Assembly (NCBI GenBank): GCA_030512295.1
Contig: JAULSR010000001.1
Coordinates: forward strand, 2,480,001-2,544,000
DNA length: 64,000 nt
From: Bombardia bombarda
Lineage: Eukaryota > Ascomycota > Sordariomycetes > Sordariales > Lasiosphaeriaceae
Reading direction: 5' to 3'
Every line of letters begins with the position of its first letter. Position 1 is the first letter of the stretch. Positions 44,701 through 58,132 of the stretch are shown here, one piece after another. The position numbers and the translations under genes are program-made. The notes under the pieces were generated by a model. That model saw only the letters and a program-made list of their open reading frames with translations, was not told where the DNA came from and did no database searches.

Positions 44701-47700
44701 TCTTCGCCTTGGTCCATCAGCACCTGCTCCCGGAGCTCAGGTGGGAACGTGAGCAGAATGCTAGCGGGATCCATTTCTTGGGGGCCGAGTTCTTGTCCGG
44801 CAGCTGCAGCTTGCCGACGCTGCTCGTCACGCTCACGACGGCGACGTTCTTGTCGTTCCTGCTGAACTATCTCCATGCGTAGCTCTTCAGGAAGCGCCTC
44901 AAGAAATTCCTGGAAAACATCCGTGTTTTCTCCCTCAGCCTCAGCTTGCTCCCTGGCTTGTGATCGACGGGCGCTGACTGTCTGAGCAATGACTTCTTCT
45001 CTGAACTCCTCTGGAAGAGCAGCAAGATAGTCTGGGTCTATCCCAAGGTCCGTGACATCAACAGTCTCGCCTCTAATCGTGGTCAACACTCTCAGTACCG
45101 TAGGATCCGTCTGCTGCTGATCATTACCACCTCCTGCGTGAGACTCGACTCCCTCCATGGCCTGGGGGATTTGCTCAGCCTCAGCCTCGGCTAGCTCAGC
45201 TGCCTGCGCAGCGGCTTCAGCACGCTCACGTTCGGCACGTTCGCGCTCTTCTGCTTCCCGCTTCTCTCTCGCCGCTTTCTCTTCAGCCTCTTTGGCCTCT
45301 CGCTCTTTACGCTGCTCCTCCTCTCGTCGCTTTGCCTCCTCTTCTTTCTTACGTCGCTCCTGTTCTTCGCGAGCTTTGATCTCTTTCTCAGCCTTGATTG
45401 CGGCCGGGGTAAGCTTTGCAAGCACGGCCGCGTAGAGCTTGGCGGATTTGTCATTGTGCTGGAACCCAAATAGCATCTTGGCCTCCTCCTGCCACCGGTC
45501 TATCGTTTGTTCCGCCGAGAACGAGACAACTTGATGTGGCTCTTGATACACGTCACGCCGAAGTTCTGGGCGGGACTCACGGCTGTGACCGGCATGAGGC
45601 ACAGGGATACTGAGTTCGCGAACCTCGCCGCGTGGTCCTTCAGATGTTATATGAAAGCTGAGGGCGTGGCCACTTCGTCCGGAGATCGGTAGAGACTGAA
45701 CTAAGTCATTGATAAAGGCTAATGGTCCATCAATTGCGGACCCGACCAGGCCAGGAGGCAGCCCGAGACGGATCAGGTTAGGATTGTTCAGTCGCTGCTG
45801 GATGGACTCTCGTCCTTGCCGATTACTGGGGAGGAGAAGAGGGTTGACACCATCGTCTGCGTTACTGGCGGCTGTTCTCGGATTGCTGGAGCGAATGTAG
45901 CTTCGGAAGTCTGCCGGTATATTAGCGGCCGAAGTCCTGGCAATAGCGCGTTCCATGATCAAACGATCAACTAATTGATGCATGCGGGAATCAGAGGATA
46001 ATTGAGCAGCTTCTTCGAGTTCGTCAAGGTCTGCGTCAAATTGTCCATGGGCACCGGGCATGTTTGAAACGTGACGACGGGGTCTGGAAAACATACCCCC
46101 TAGTGGATCACGGGGTCCCCCTCCTATCATGAATGGCGTGGTGGGGAATGGACTTCGCGCGGGTCGGAACCGGTGGTTGGGCTCAATCGGGGCTATGTCC
46201 CAACCAAGGCCTGCTGGCATATTGGGAGGTTGAAATTCATCATCTGGCTACAGTTAGAAACGATACGAGTATGCCAGGCGGTGAAACAAGTAAACTTACG
46301 AGGATAGCCTTGTTCGTAGTACAACTCGTCATCGTCCATATCCTCTTCCTCATCCTCGTCTGTTTGCCATGTTAGCCGTGTGCATTAGTCCAATGTGACG
46401 ATAAAAATAGCTTACCATCTTCTTCCCCGCCATCATCGACGTAGTGGTCCTCGAAATCTCGGATAACTTCTCTGTCAAGATCCTCGGCGTCCATAGCGGC
46501 ACGAATCATCTGGGGGAAGTGACCCAGCTGACCGTTATCATGCAGAGCATGCATCTGTGCCTCTTGGAGATTTTGGACTTCTGCCTCGTAGTCGAGCTCT
46601 GCTTCGTCCTCTTCATCCTCTTCGTCGGTATCACTCTCCCAAGAGCCACCGTCGTCTTGAATGGGATTGCCTTCGTCGTCAATGATTTCGATATGTCCGT
46701 CGACGTCGTCCATGTCATCCGAGTCGTCGTCTTCGTCGTCCTCGTCTGTGGGCTCATCTTCGTCGTCTTCGTCCATATCTTCATCTTCGTCTTCGTCGTC
46801 ATTCTCGCTCATGATGACTTCAACGACGCCAGGGTCTCCAGGAAGACCTTCAATATGACCCATTTCGCCAATCTCGTCGTCTTCGTCACTTGGATTATCC
46901 TCCCCATCTTGTGACATCTCTTCGCCATAATCTAGCTCATCGTCATACGGCTCGTCGTCGTACATTTCATCGTCATCTAGAGACGTCAGCATGTTATCTA
47001 TCTCGTGGTAGGTGTTAATGTAACCAAAAACCATACCATCTTCGGAGTCCTCCGAAAAATCCTCCTCGCGCCCGGGCTCGAGCATGCCCAACGTGGAATT
47101 GCGGTAGAGATCAGGAGTCTCCTCTCGGTCGTCATCAACATCCGAAAGGGAAGACGCCGATGCGATCTCATCGTCCAGTGGATCGGCAGCCGTGGCAGGC
47201 AAAACATCTGACTGGCTTAAAAGGAATGCAGTCTTTGTCAGGGATCTCAGGACGCGAAGGATGTATTTGATGGTACGCTTGACGTTGGGAAAGGTGAGGT
47301 CGATTTCTGCAATGGAAGCAGTTATAGCAGCCAAGTAGCCCTTCTCGTACATTAGGCGCTTGAGTTGCGCCTGAGACCTGATGATACCGGGGTCTGTTCC
47401 GCGGGTATTGGTAGGGGTCGAGTCCTTGTCCTTTTCGCCAATCATTTGGCTCATTAGCTCTGCAAGGCAAATCATCCGACCGTACCGAACATCGAACGAT
47501 TCGCCGCTGCTAGGAACGGATGCCTCTTTGTATGCACGAAGAATGGTATCAAGGACGAACCGGCGAACAAACAACAAGTCTGGCTCATCATCGTACTCAA
47601 AGTTGTCGCGCGAACGGTCAACAGGCTTTTCCCCAGTTCTGTTCACCAGAGCCACCAACACAGCCTGTGCTTGGTTAGATGTCGCCGCCTTCTTTTTGAT

Positions 47701-50700
47701 GGCAACCGAATCCATTGGTGGGTTGTTAGCTCCCAAGCAAAGCAGGTCGTTGAGCAGATAAATCAACACACTTGAACGAGGCTTAACCGGTGTATTGGTT
47801 TGTATCGGTGCACTGCGCTTGAAATTGATGAACTCAACCTTGGCCCGATTGAAACTCTGCAGGAGTTCTGCAAGACAGTTGAGCAAGAAGCAGCGATAAA
47901 CAAAGATAGGATGGTCCTCTGGCTTGAACGGAGCCTTGGTTGTTTTCTTGTCCTTATCTTTTGCCTCCTGCGTCTGCTCCTCACCCGGCGACGATACAGC
48001 ATCGCTACTAGGCCCCGGCGATTCCTTGGGCAGCTGGCTTGGGGGTTCCTTGTCATCAACTTCTCGATAATTTAGCAGTTCGCAGAGAAGAAAGTGGACG
48101 ACACCGTCGGGGTTTTCAAGAACTGGCCGCTTCATCTCATGAGCTGGAGTCTTCGGAACATCTGGCATCTCTTTGTCTGCAGATTCCGTGGAAGGTACAA
48201 CGTCATTGATGGTGAGATCTTCTGTTGCCTGAACTGCAGGCTCGACCGAGTTGTCCTTCGGCTTTGACGCCGAGTCCAACGCATTCTCTTTCAGTAAAAT
48301 GTGGAAAATACGTGGGGGGCTATCAACCGAGGATGGCGACCAGCGGTTTAGTTTGAGAAGATCGCCCGTGACCTCGATAAAGAGCTTTGGGGCCCGGAGA
48401 GCGACATGGGAGAGATGGCGCAAGTAGCCATGGATATCGACGGCCCGAGGATTCCGTGCAACAGATGTCATATACTGTCGAATCTCAGATTGCATCAACT
48501 GACGGGTTGTGTCTTCGTCTTCGATAATATGGCGAAGAATGATCATGATGCTGTCAGAAATGTGCGACTGCTTGAGGCGGCCAGATCCTGCGCTGCACAA
48601 CTGCTTGGCCATAACAAACAATCGCTGCAGATTCTTTTTCTCGCCAACAGTCTTTGCCACAGTATGGTCTCTGGTGAGAATTACGAGGATACGCAGAACT
48701 GAGACGGCGAGGGACTCTTCCTTGCCGATCCGGGGAAGAATATCCAATATTGCCGTCAAAAGGACAGAGCGGTCATCCTCGGACAGGTTGGCTTCTTTCA
48801 CCACGAAGACGGGTTGCTCAATGGGGTCATCGTAGCTGGTAGGAGGCTTCCACCGAGTCTCTACAGGTTGCGAGTCCTCTGAGAGAAGAGTCTCAAACAT
48901 TAGAAGAATGTAGGGTATCCAGGGCGGCAATTCCTCGTTCGAGCTGCCAGGATGCAGCTTAAGGAAGCTGAGGTACTCTCCAATGTTCTGTTTCAGGGTT
49001 GGTATGGAGGCCTTGAGGAACGATGTCTGTTGGAGGAGAAGGGATAGGAGATGAGCATAGGCAGCGATGCATCGGCCGTTCTTTCTCTTTTCTTCGTCAT
49101 CATCCGTTGAAGAAAACGACATGAGTGCGTTTGCAAGGATCTCGCCAACTTCCGTCCGCTTTTCTTCGTTGTCCCCCTTGAGAATGGTATTGTTGATCAA
49201 ATCAGAAACTTCGAATACCGAATCAGGATGAGCGCGGACAACATCAAGGCAGCGGTCAATCAAGTCTGTTTGCAGCTTTGCACGCTCCCCATCCAAATCC
49301 TCAACAGTAACAACGGGCGTCGCCTCAGTCTCTGGAAATTCATTCGAAGTTGCGGGCTCCTGCGATGGCACATTGCCACCAATAATTACCTCTTGAGCGA
49401 CGGAGTGCTGGCTCGAAGTCTCGTGGCTGTTATCATTCGAGTCATCAGAGGAATTGTCACCAAGTTCCCCAAGGGCAGCTTCACCAATAGCATCTCCGAT
49501 GAGGCGATCTATCTCAGGCATCGAGTCTAGTGTCCTAGGAGGGCCAGACAGGATGGGGAATGGAGGCACTTCGGGTTGTGCTGCTGGCGGTGGGTTTTTG
49601 AAAGCATCTTCTCTAGGAATAGGATTCAGCTTGCCAGCAAGACCCCCACGATGGGCTATACAATACTCCTTAGCATCTTCAAATTTTCCGTTTGCACGGA
49701 AAATTGCTTCGTAGGCTAGCGGTTCACTATAGTGCTGAGCCAGTGCTCGCACTACTTCCGACCGCTCCATTGAATATGGGCTCCAGTTGAATGGTTGTGA
49801 TTCGCGATTCTTGAATAGTGAGGGCGGAGAGCTCTTGTCGGACTTGCGGTATGCGGTCGACTCTTGATCGGCAGCCGAAATCGTCTTGAGAATATCAATA
49901 ATCTTGCTCAGCACCTCCGTAGTGGACTTCTCCACAAGGTCTGATTCCCATAGCTCACGGACTACTGGCAGAATAGCCATCCTAAGCTCCACTATCAATT
50001 GGTGCCCGAACTCCTTGTTTCTCTCTGTAGCTCGCGCAGGCAGATGAATGTGGGCAAGAGAGTCGTGGATATTCTTTCCATTGACGATGAGCCAGTAAAT
50101 ATCCAGTATTTTCTTCATTCCGATGACTGCCAGCTTCGGCTTTGAAGCATCCTCGCCGCTAGTCGAGCCATTTAGGATTTCCTGGGCGAAGCGCTTGAGC
50201 ATACCGTTCAACGATTCAATACCACCATGCTCTTTGAAAGCAATCAAAACTGGAGTAATGAGCTGGACGTTTTGGCGTTCAGTATGCCGAGCAGGGTCGA
50301 TCAACATCTCATGTACTGTGTGGAGCATTATGATCCAATAATGAAGGTCTTTGACAGTGAGGTCTTGCTGATTCGGCCTCAACTGCTCCAGAATTGTCTC
50401 TGCCAGAACCTCAGCGATGTTTAGATGCTGTGTCTTAGTATACATATCTGATCCACGGCGAGGCAACAATGCCTTTCCGATTGTCTGGAAGAAGGGAAAC
50501 GTAGAGGGCATGATCGAGTGAAGCAACCCGCGAAGTGTCTGGTAGTTTCGATATTGAATGGTTGACTGTTCTTCTTGGGTCGGCCTCTTTATCTGCGCCG
50601 CTGAGTCTTGGTCGCCGCTATTCCATGAGCCTGACAAAACATCTGGGAGAGACATATCCTCTCCATTGCCGGTCACTCCACCACGAGAGTTGAAGAAGGT

Positions 50701-53700
50701 ATTCGCGTTGCTGGAAGATGGCTTTCTGCTTGTCCAGTGCTGCGGAACGATCGCTGCGATGGACATCTCCTCTGTCAGAATATTGCCTAAGAGTGGACCC
50801 AACGACTTAATCAGACGAGTGTAGTAGTCGTACACGTTCACTGGCGGCAGAGTAGAGGTGCCTTGTCTGGATGAGAAAGGGAAGCATTGGTAGAGGGTCT
50901 TAATGAGGGTCTGCAAGTCGAGTAGGGCTTTCACCGCTGCAGTTCCATTGGCAACCTTGTGCACCATAGCCTGGTCCCAATCTCCATTCTCGTTCAATAG
51001 CGATAGATCAGTAATGAGGAACGGGGCAAAGAAAGGGTGGCTGCCCTCTCTAGTGATCAGTGGCTGTAAAGTATCGACAGCGGCTTGAATTCGGTTGAGT
51101 AAAGAGGGTAAACCAAGGATCTGTGAGCTTTCAACAAGCTGTGCTATAACTTGTGACAGCAGACGCGAGGCGTTTGACTCGCCAAAGTCGTGTGGCAGGC
51201 TGGGAGCTTCCGAAATGTCTAATAGTAGCTCAATGCCACCTTCTCTAACGAGAGTGGATTTTAGGCTGGAGTTTCCAATGACAGAGTTGAGGAACTGGGA
51301 GAAGGCATATATATATGGAGTAATTTCGTTATTGGGAGACGCTGTTGTCGGGGAGTCTGGTCCGAGGTCAGATTTGGGGAGGTCAGACTCCACGGGTGCG
51401 AGGCTCGCTGCATCCACCATTTCAACATCAGTATCCTCGACGATGGCCTTGTCTTTGCCTTTGTCTGCCGTCGATGTACCCGTCACCTTCTCCAGAAGTG
51501 ATTCATCGGCTGTGATAGGCTTCCCGTCTAGATCCGCAACCTGAAGTTTTGCTCCCCATCCATGGGGATTACTATTCGCCAAATGTCTAACCCTCGCCAC
51601 CATGTCAATGATAGCATTGGAAATTGCGGGCCGCAATGCTGGATGATGCCTAGAAAGCTCATCGAAACTGCCGCCAACAGTACCAGATAGGTCCTGATCT
51701 GTCTCCATACAGTGAACATGCTCCGGGCTCTCAAAAATCTCCAAGAAACTCTCTAGCGCGCGAGATGACACAACCATCTTCATCCCAAGATTGTTCAAGG
51801 AAATCGAGTTGAGGACATTTGGTATAATGTTGATGGCGTCAGACGATGGAAGAATCCCGTGGGCAAGAAGCCTCTGTCGTGGGGCGTTGAGTACCGCCTG
51901 AGTTGGGGGATGGAGTCGCTCGTCTTTCTCAAGGGTTGCGGAAAAATCGCCTGCGGAATCCGGGGAACTAGGATCATCGTTTGCGTCATTATCGCCGTCG
52001 CCGTTGCCGTCCTCATCGCGAGTCTGGGACATTGACTGGTCGGCTGGCTGCTCCATTACCACAGGTTGACCCGTCAAGGCCTCGAGGAAGCTTTGGATCA
52101 TGCCCGACTCAAAGATGGCTGCAAAACTAGTTGGGTCGTTGTTAATGAAGTCACCCAACAGAGTTGCTGCATTCGTCCAGACCACGGACCCGAAGAATCG
52201 CATGTCCTGAATAATAGAGCGAAGGCTGGCCAGCAATTGAGAGTTGTCTACCAAATTCCTCAACAGCCGATCGGTGTTTCCTCCCCATGAATATGCATTC
52301 GTCATGACGTGATGGATAAACTTAAGAAGCCACTTAATGGTCTGCTGGTGATGGAAGGGAATATCATAATCCACAAGGGAAGCATGGAATTCGGGCTTCG
52401 TTCCTTGGCCGGCTGCAACAAGGCGCTTAGATTCGGAGACCATGTGAATAATGAGGCTTGCAACTCTGTCAAGTCCCGAAGCGTTGCTGAATGCGGTGAA
52501 CGCTCCTTGATAGGCATATATGAGGCCATCGAGAAAGGCGAGAATCATGCCGTGGTTTCTAATCGCCACGTTTGATCGAAGGGTGAGAATCTCGACCAAG
52601 CAGTCCATCAGTCCTGCGGAAATCATCTCTTGTCCTATGCGAGACGCCATAGACATATGGAGAGTCAACGAGAAGAGTTGATTACGCCACTTATCCGCAT
52701 CAGTATTCTTCTCATCATCCACTGCTGGATCTTCTTTCATCTCTGCCACCGCTTTTCTAATAACATAGAGGAGAACGCCGTGGTTGACGTTGGCGTTGAG
52801 AGCCGACAGCACATCTGGATACTTTGCCTGAAAATGAGAGATAGCTTCCAAAAGTTCCAAGGCAATGGTTTGCAGCCAAATCGGGACGACATTGGCGCTA
52901 TCCATGGATGGATGAATTAACTCGGCAAGCTGATAGACCAGCTGGTATCTCCGAGGTTCATCATTGTCCTGCTTTAGCGCCTTTTCGATAAAGGTCGCTT
53001 CTGGGTGAATGAATGCCAAATTGGTGATTGCCAATAAGCGGACGGCCAAAGCTTGCTGGCGAGCCTCGGAAGACCCCAGTAACGCTTTGCAGATCCTCAA
53101 GCGACTGAGAAACTCGTATTGCGATGTCTTAGGCATATCTGGGGGGCACTCTTTGAGGAGATCATAGATAGAGGTTGACTGGATTTTAGATTGGCGAAGC
53201 TCGAAGCACTTGAGCCCCGAAGTACCGTGTTCATCAACGGTATTGCCAGGCGTCTTAAGTGGGCTTTCTTCTGTACCAGGCATTCGCGCAGCTCGAGGCG
53301 TCTGAGTTACGTTCGCGGAGCTACGTCTCAGAGGGGTAGGGGTGGTGGGCACTGAAGAGGTAGCCCGATCTACCACTGCTGGTACCTCAGCAACAGAGGG
53401 TTCTGATGGATCTGTCTTTGGGTAGTAGAAGATCTTAAGGTCTCCCCAACCAGCCCATCGGCTCTCATCTGTTTGGCTAGGTGTTGCAATAGACACCAAG
53501 TCATTCGCATACATGGATGCAACGTTCTTGAGGGCTGAACCTTGAGCCTTGTCCTTGGATTTGCTGGATGAAGGGGTCGGGGTTGTCGGCGCAAGGTCGG
53601 AAAATCTGGGGGCGATCGGGGTTTTTACGAATGGTTGAGCTAGCTGCTGCACCCGGTCGAGCTCGATATTGTAGTGATTTGCCAACAAGGCTGTGTTGAC

Positions 53701-54335
53701 CGTGCGAGAAGGCGTCGTCAAGCGCTTGACCGAAGCCTGATATCGCTGCGCCAGTTCCAACGCAACCTCAAGCGTCGCCGAAACAACGTCGAGAGACGAC
53801 GTGTTCAGGAGATCGTTGAGGTGGGCGCTGCTGGCGTAGATGCTCCGATTGCCGCAGTGGTCTAAGAGCATTTGGGTGAACTTGAGAATGGCGATAACGA
53901 GCTGGCAATCTCCATCCTCCTTGTAGCCCAGCTCGGTCAGATGATTCTGATCCCATGCTTGGTCGTCACGATAGTCGACCGACACTCCATCCGTATTGAG
54001 AAGGACATCGCATGTAAAGTCTCGCTTTTGGAAACCGTCATGGAGGTCGTAGGTGGCGCAGATCGCTTCAAGAATGTTGTCAAATCGGTTGAGAAGAGGA
54101 ATCCAGTGATAGAGGTCGCCGCGGGGAAACGACCATCTGGATGGGAACTTTTCAAGGTGTTGAGGGATGAGCGGCAAGGGCGCAGACGAGGCAGCCTCGA
54201 CAAAGTCCTTTAGCCAAGGAGACTGGGGGTAAAATGTTAGTCGTCAACGACAAGTATCACGAGCAAAAGTGACATGGGACAGCTTACCAAGGTCTCCCTG
54301 TGCTTGGGCTGCATCGTCTTCGTAATCTTGCCCAT
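41705..54335 (-). CDS. tom1: HECT E3 ubiquitin ligase, Tom1/HUWE1 type
   Basis: Giant ubiquitin ligase, 4131 residues. Five exons: 54335-54288 (MGKITKTMQPKHRETL), 54222-46416, 46359-46300, 46243-41858, 41799-41705; total 12396 nt. The N-terminal half is an armadillo-like DUF908/DUF913 region. A UBA-like segment (RSEVVRALAQHYSEPLAYEA) lies near residue 1500, a very acidic stretch near 2460-2570, a Lys/Glu/Arg coiled coil near 2910-2990, then four L-P-x-x-L/F-R-type ubiquitin-binding motifs (LAALPEEFREEVIAQT, LEALPEELRMEIVQQ, LLTFPPELREQVL, IEHLPPALAAEA). The HECT domain occupies about 3770-4131 and ends with the catalytic Cys in SHTCFNQLDLPEYESYD; the last intron falls just after that Cys. The 60-nt exon 3 encodes an acidic DDELYYEQGYP segment. 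Known roles in this family include ribosomal-protein and histone turnover. Confidence 0.96.
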
Positions 54336-56270
54336 TTTGACGATGCGGCTAGGCCGCCAGGGCTAAAGAAGGTAGACACTCCCCCACCACAGCCAACACG
54401 GTGGACGTGGAGGATAGCTTCAACTCGGAGCACAGCCTTGCGGAAGTAGCGGACTGGATAGCAGTGCGCAAGCAACACCTGCGAGAGTTAGACACGATGC
54501 GAGAGAAGAGACGGGGTGGTGACGGGGGTTCCGGCGTGCATCGGGGCCAGGTTCGGTGTCGCGTCTTGGGGGGCAGCCGCCTTGAGCCAGCGGAAGCCGG
54601 GGCCGTGGGTGCTCACCTAGTTGAAGGACGACAAAAGACGAGTGCAGGTCGCCTTGTGCTATCCCTAGTTTCAGGTTGCTCAAGTGGGGTCACGGTAATG
54701 AGGGCCGTGTATTTCCCTGTTGGGTGGTACCGTTTGTGAGGTTGTGCAGAGAAAATGGTGATGCTGGGGAAAGTTTGGTTTAAGATGTCGAAAGGAAGCA
54801 CCAGACCTTTATTGGCGGAGGAAAGGTAAGGTCAGGAAGGAATGACGGCAGCTGTTGGTCAGGAACAGATACAAAAAGTTCAGCCCCGGTAAATGCCGCC
54901 CAAGTGAGGTGGGGCATGGATCCGCAAGTTCGCTCCGCCTGGGGTGGGGTGGGGCTTGTTTGCCCAGAATCTCAGGCTCTGATTCACTCACGCCTCCGCA
55001 TTCGACCTTTTTCTACGACAACAATCACTTTGATATCAACAGCCAACTCTTGGCAACCATGTTTATATCACTCAAGGTTGAGAGTTGCAGGCTGCATAAG
55101 CTGTCACAGGCTGTAGAGCCTGCTACATACCCCAAAGCCAGGCCGGTAGTACCATAGTTTTTGAGTACCTAATTGTGAGGACAGAGGTCTCTCTCTTGTT
55201 GCATGCCTATCAGCCGAGGGCTAGGTGCGATGATGCGTCGGAAAGCACCACCTAGCATCCTTACCAAAGCGCAGCAAGCACGCGCACCATCCAATCCCCA
55301 CCCCCGACCAGACAGCCTCTCCATGGGCAGCTCCAATTCCTACAGGAAAGGTAGGGGCCCGAGAGGCAAGGCATTTCTGAGCTTATTAACATCGACCGGC
55401 AATACCCCTTCCAACCCGATTGATTCCCCCACTTTCCCATGTCAAAATGGAAGCTATGATGTTTGCATGATGTTTGCATGATGTTATTTTTCTTTGTCCC
55501 ACTTTATAGCACCATGTAAATCCATAGTTGCGGGATTGATGTCGCCACATGTCTTCTGTAGTGTACGGGTGTTACCACGGACTCTCAACTATTACAATAA
55601 AACCCGTGCCGAGCAACCCAAAAGTGAATGATCAGGATTAAACGGTCAGGTCTATCGCTTTCAGACGAGCCGACGGAGCGGGCACCGATGAATTATGGCA
55701 GGTTCCCGGAGAGGATAGCCGTAGGAGTCATACGGGCAACCAACAGCTGCAACTCTACTGGGAGCCTCAACGCAAGCTGGGGGCAAGGTTGGCAATCAAG
55801 GTGTCATTGTTGCTGCATAGCACTACGGCCGCTCCATCTTAACCACAGGGATTGTTGATTGGGATTTTCCTGGATCCATGCGGGATCCACTGTTGACTTG
55901 TTTGTATCGTGCCTAAACCTACTACAACTTGATTCGATACTCGGCTTCTTATTTTATACATGTGAAAGCGATGGAAGATCAACTTTTTACATCTCACAAT
56001 ATCCCATTGTCGGCATCAAAAACATTTAATTCGTGTCACAATCCTGCGGGGAAAAAAGAACTGGGAATCAAGGGTTAATTGGTCATCGTGCTCTACCAAC
56101 GCTTTCTGAGATAAATAGGCACGGGACCGTGTTAATGCGATTCCCTTTCTTGAGATTCTGTGAAGGATTTTTTAATGCCATTTACACGTCCAAGATGAGC
56201 CGATAAGCCACAGCGCCATGTCCATTTTCCGAAAACAACCAGAGTCCCATTACTATCATACGCCCAACAT
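54336..56270. other. Intergenic, 5' of TOM1 to 3' of rps6
   Basis: About 1.9 kb, no supported gene. Presumably includes the TOM1 promoter. Confidence 0.5.
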
Positions 56271-57421
56271 TTACTTGCGCATAGAGCTGGCTCTCCGCTT
56301 GCGGGCATCAGCCTTGAGGGACTTGGCCTCGGCAACGCGCTTAGCCAAAAGGCTGGCGTACTCATTCTAAATCACAGTCAGCTTCCGTGGCAAAAACCTC
56401 ATTTATCGTGACATGTGTAAACATACCGCCTCATCCTTGACCTTCTCGGTCTGGCGACGCTTGAGCGCAACGCGATGACGCTTGTGCTGCAGGCGCTGGG
56501 GGGTGACCAGGCGCTGGATACGAGGAGCCTTGGTGTAAGGCTTCTTGCCCTCACCCTTGGGGGTGACCTCGCGGCGAATGACGTACTTGCGGACCTGTGT
56601 GTCGAGTAAAAATTCCAGAATTAGCCTCCTTTGCTCACTCAGACTCTACCCGGCCTGTGCGACTTTCATCGACACAGAACCTGGGTAGGCGAAGACGGTA
56701 ATGAAATGCCATGTAGCACGTACATCGTCTTCCTTGCTGAGGCTGAAGAACTTGCGGATCTTGGTGGCGCGCTTGGGGCCAAGACGCTTGGGGTGGACGG
56801 TATCGGTCAGGCCGGGGATGTCCTGCTCGCCCTGCTTGACGATAGCCAAGGCAAGGACGGACAGATCGGCGCCGACGATGCAGCCGCGGACGGACTTGCG
56901 CTTGCGCTCGCCGGTGCGGCGGGGGCGGTAGCAAGAGTGGCCGTCGGAGAGGAGGAGGCGGACACGGTTGGGGGCGATAACACCCTGCTTCATGGGGAAA
57001 CCCTGCTTGTCGTTTCCACCGGTGATGCGGACGATGTAGCCCTTCCACTCGTCACCAAGGGGGTCGGCGGGGACCTCAGCGCCCATCTGATCGTTCGGGT
57101 CAGTATCTGTCGGTTCGGTCTGTTTCTCGATTTTCGGCTCAAACTTACGCGCTTCCTGTTGATATGCTGTTAGCAACATATTCCACAGTCATGACAAAAA
57201 TGCAAGAGCACAGGTGATGATAGACATACTCCAGGAAATGACGGATCTTGCGCTCATCCTCAACCTCGATCAGCTTCTGCGAGCCGTTCGCGGGGTGCGA
57301 AATATTCAGCTGTACGTCGCCAGGTCAGCATTGTTGTTCGAAATCGAAATTAATCCTCTCGCAGATGCGCAGAGCGCTCTGCATTGAGGCGGCATGGATC
57401 GTCGTTGTCACTCACCTTCAT
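56271..57421 (-). CDS. rps6: 40S ribosomal protein S6 (eS6), with 7-nt microexon
   Basis: Six exons, 57421-57416, 57309-57230, 57155-57149, 57086-56724, 56594-56427 and 56366-56271; 720 nt, 239 residues. Exon 1 is just ATGAAG and exon 3 just GAAGCGC, which join as MK|LNISHPANGSQKLIEVED and FLE-KR-MGAEV, exactly the eS6 sequence. GYIVRITGGNDKQGFPMKQG, RPRRTGERKRKSVRGCIV and QDIPGLTDTVHPKRLGPKRA are conserved. The C-terminus RKRRASSMRK has the RRxSS site phosphorylated downstream of TOR/S6-type kinases in this family. Introns have consensus GTGAGT, GTATGT, GTAAGT and GTACGT donors. Confidence 0.95.
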
Positions 57422-58132
57422 CTTGGCGGCGGTAGTCGTTGAACCGGATTTGGGGATGTGGATTGAGGACTCGCAAGAAATCGAGAAGAAGATTTTGTGT
57501 GCACCGCGCCTAGCAAAGGGACGTTAGGGCACAATTTTGAAATCGATTTCATTGGCTGGGAAGTGGGTCAGACCCACCTAGAGTTCGCTTGGGTTTTTTG
57601 ACCAGCCAAACCAGCCTTGGGCCAACCAAGGCGGCCAACCAAAGCCAACTGAAAAGGGAAGCCCACATTGGGCGCCTGTCCTTAGCTTAGCAGCATCGTT
57701 CAGCAAGAAGATATGATCAATCCAGTACCTTTCAGAGGTTGTCGTTCTGTCATTCAAGGCTAGAACTTTGCATATATACACAGCCACAGTGTTCAAGTCG
57801 TTTGCCTTGCCGTCAAAACGATCTTGATGCCAGCTTGACCAGTTGTTCAACTGCCCGGCCACTTCACCTTAGGCTCGTCCTACAGGGAGAAGTTGGGTAC
57901 TTTACGCGTTTCAGTTGACGTTCACCTCAAAAGTTGGGATTTTTAAACGCCAACCCCGCAAGGTGCTCAGTGGCCGCTTTTAGCCTTCAGGCTCACTCTA
58001 TCATCGCACCGCTATTTTCAGAAGCGATATATAGACGACACCAGTAGTTGTCAGACTTCACGGTCCAAAGAAACAAAATACTGTGTCAGGGCATCGTGGG
58101 GAAAACCACACTCATCAAAAGCAGCATAAAAA
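57422..58132. promoter_or_regulatory. Divergent promoter region rps6 / dph1
   Basis: About 700 bp between two divergent starts; nothing coding recognised. Confidence 0.5.

Noticed and set aside
43322..45613. Several antisense ORFs within the HECT ligase
   Set aside because: They translate the complement of acidic or Lys/Glu-rich coding sequence and look like low-complexity shadows.
57578..57862. Trp-rich ORF between rps6 and dph1
   Set aside because: No ATG start, no family match, lies in a divergent promoter.
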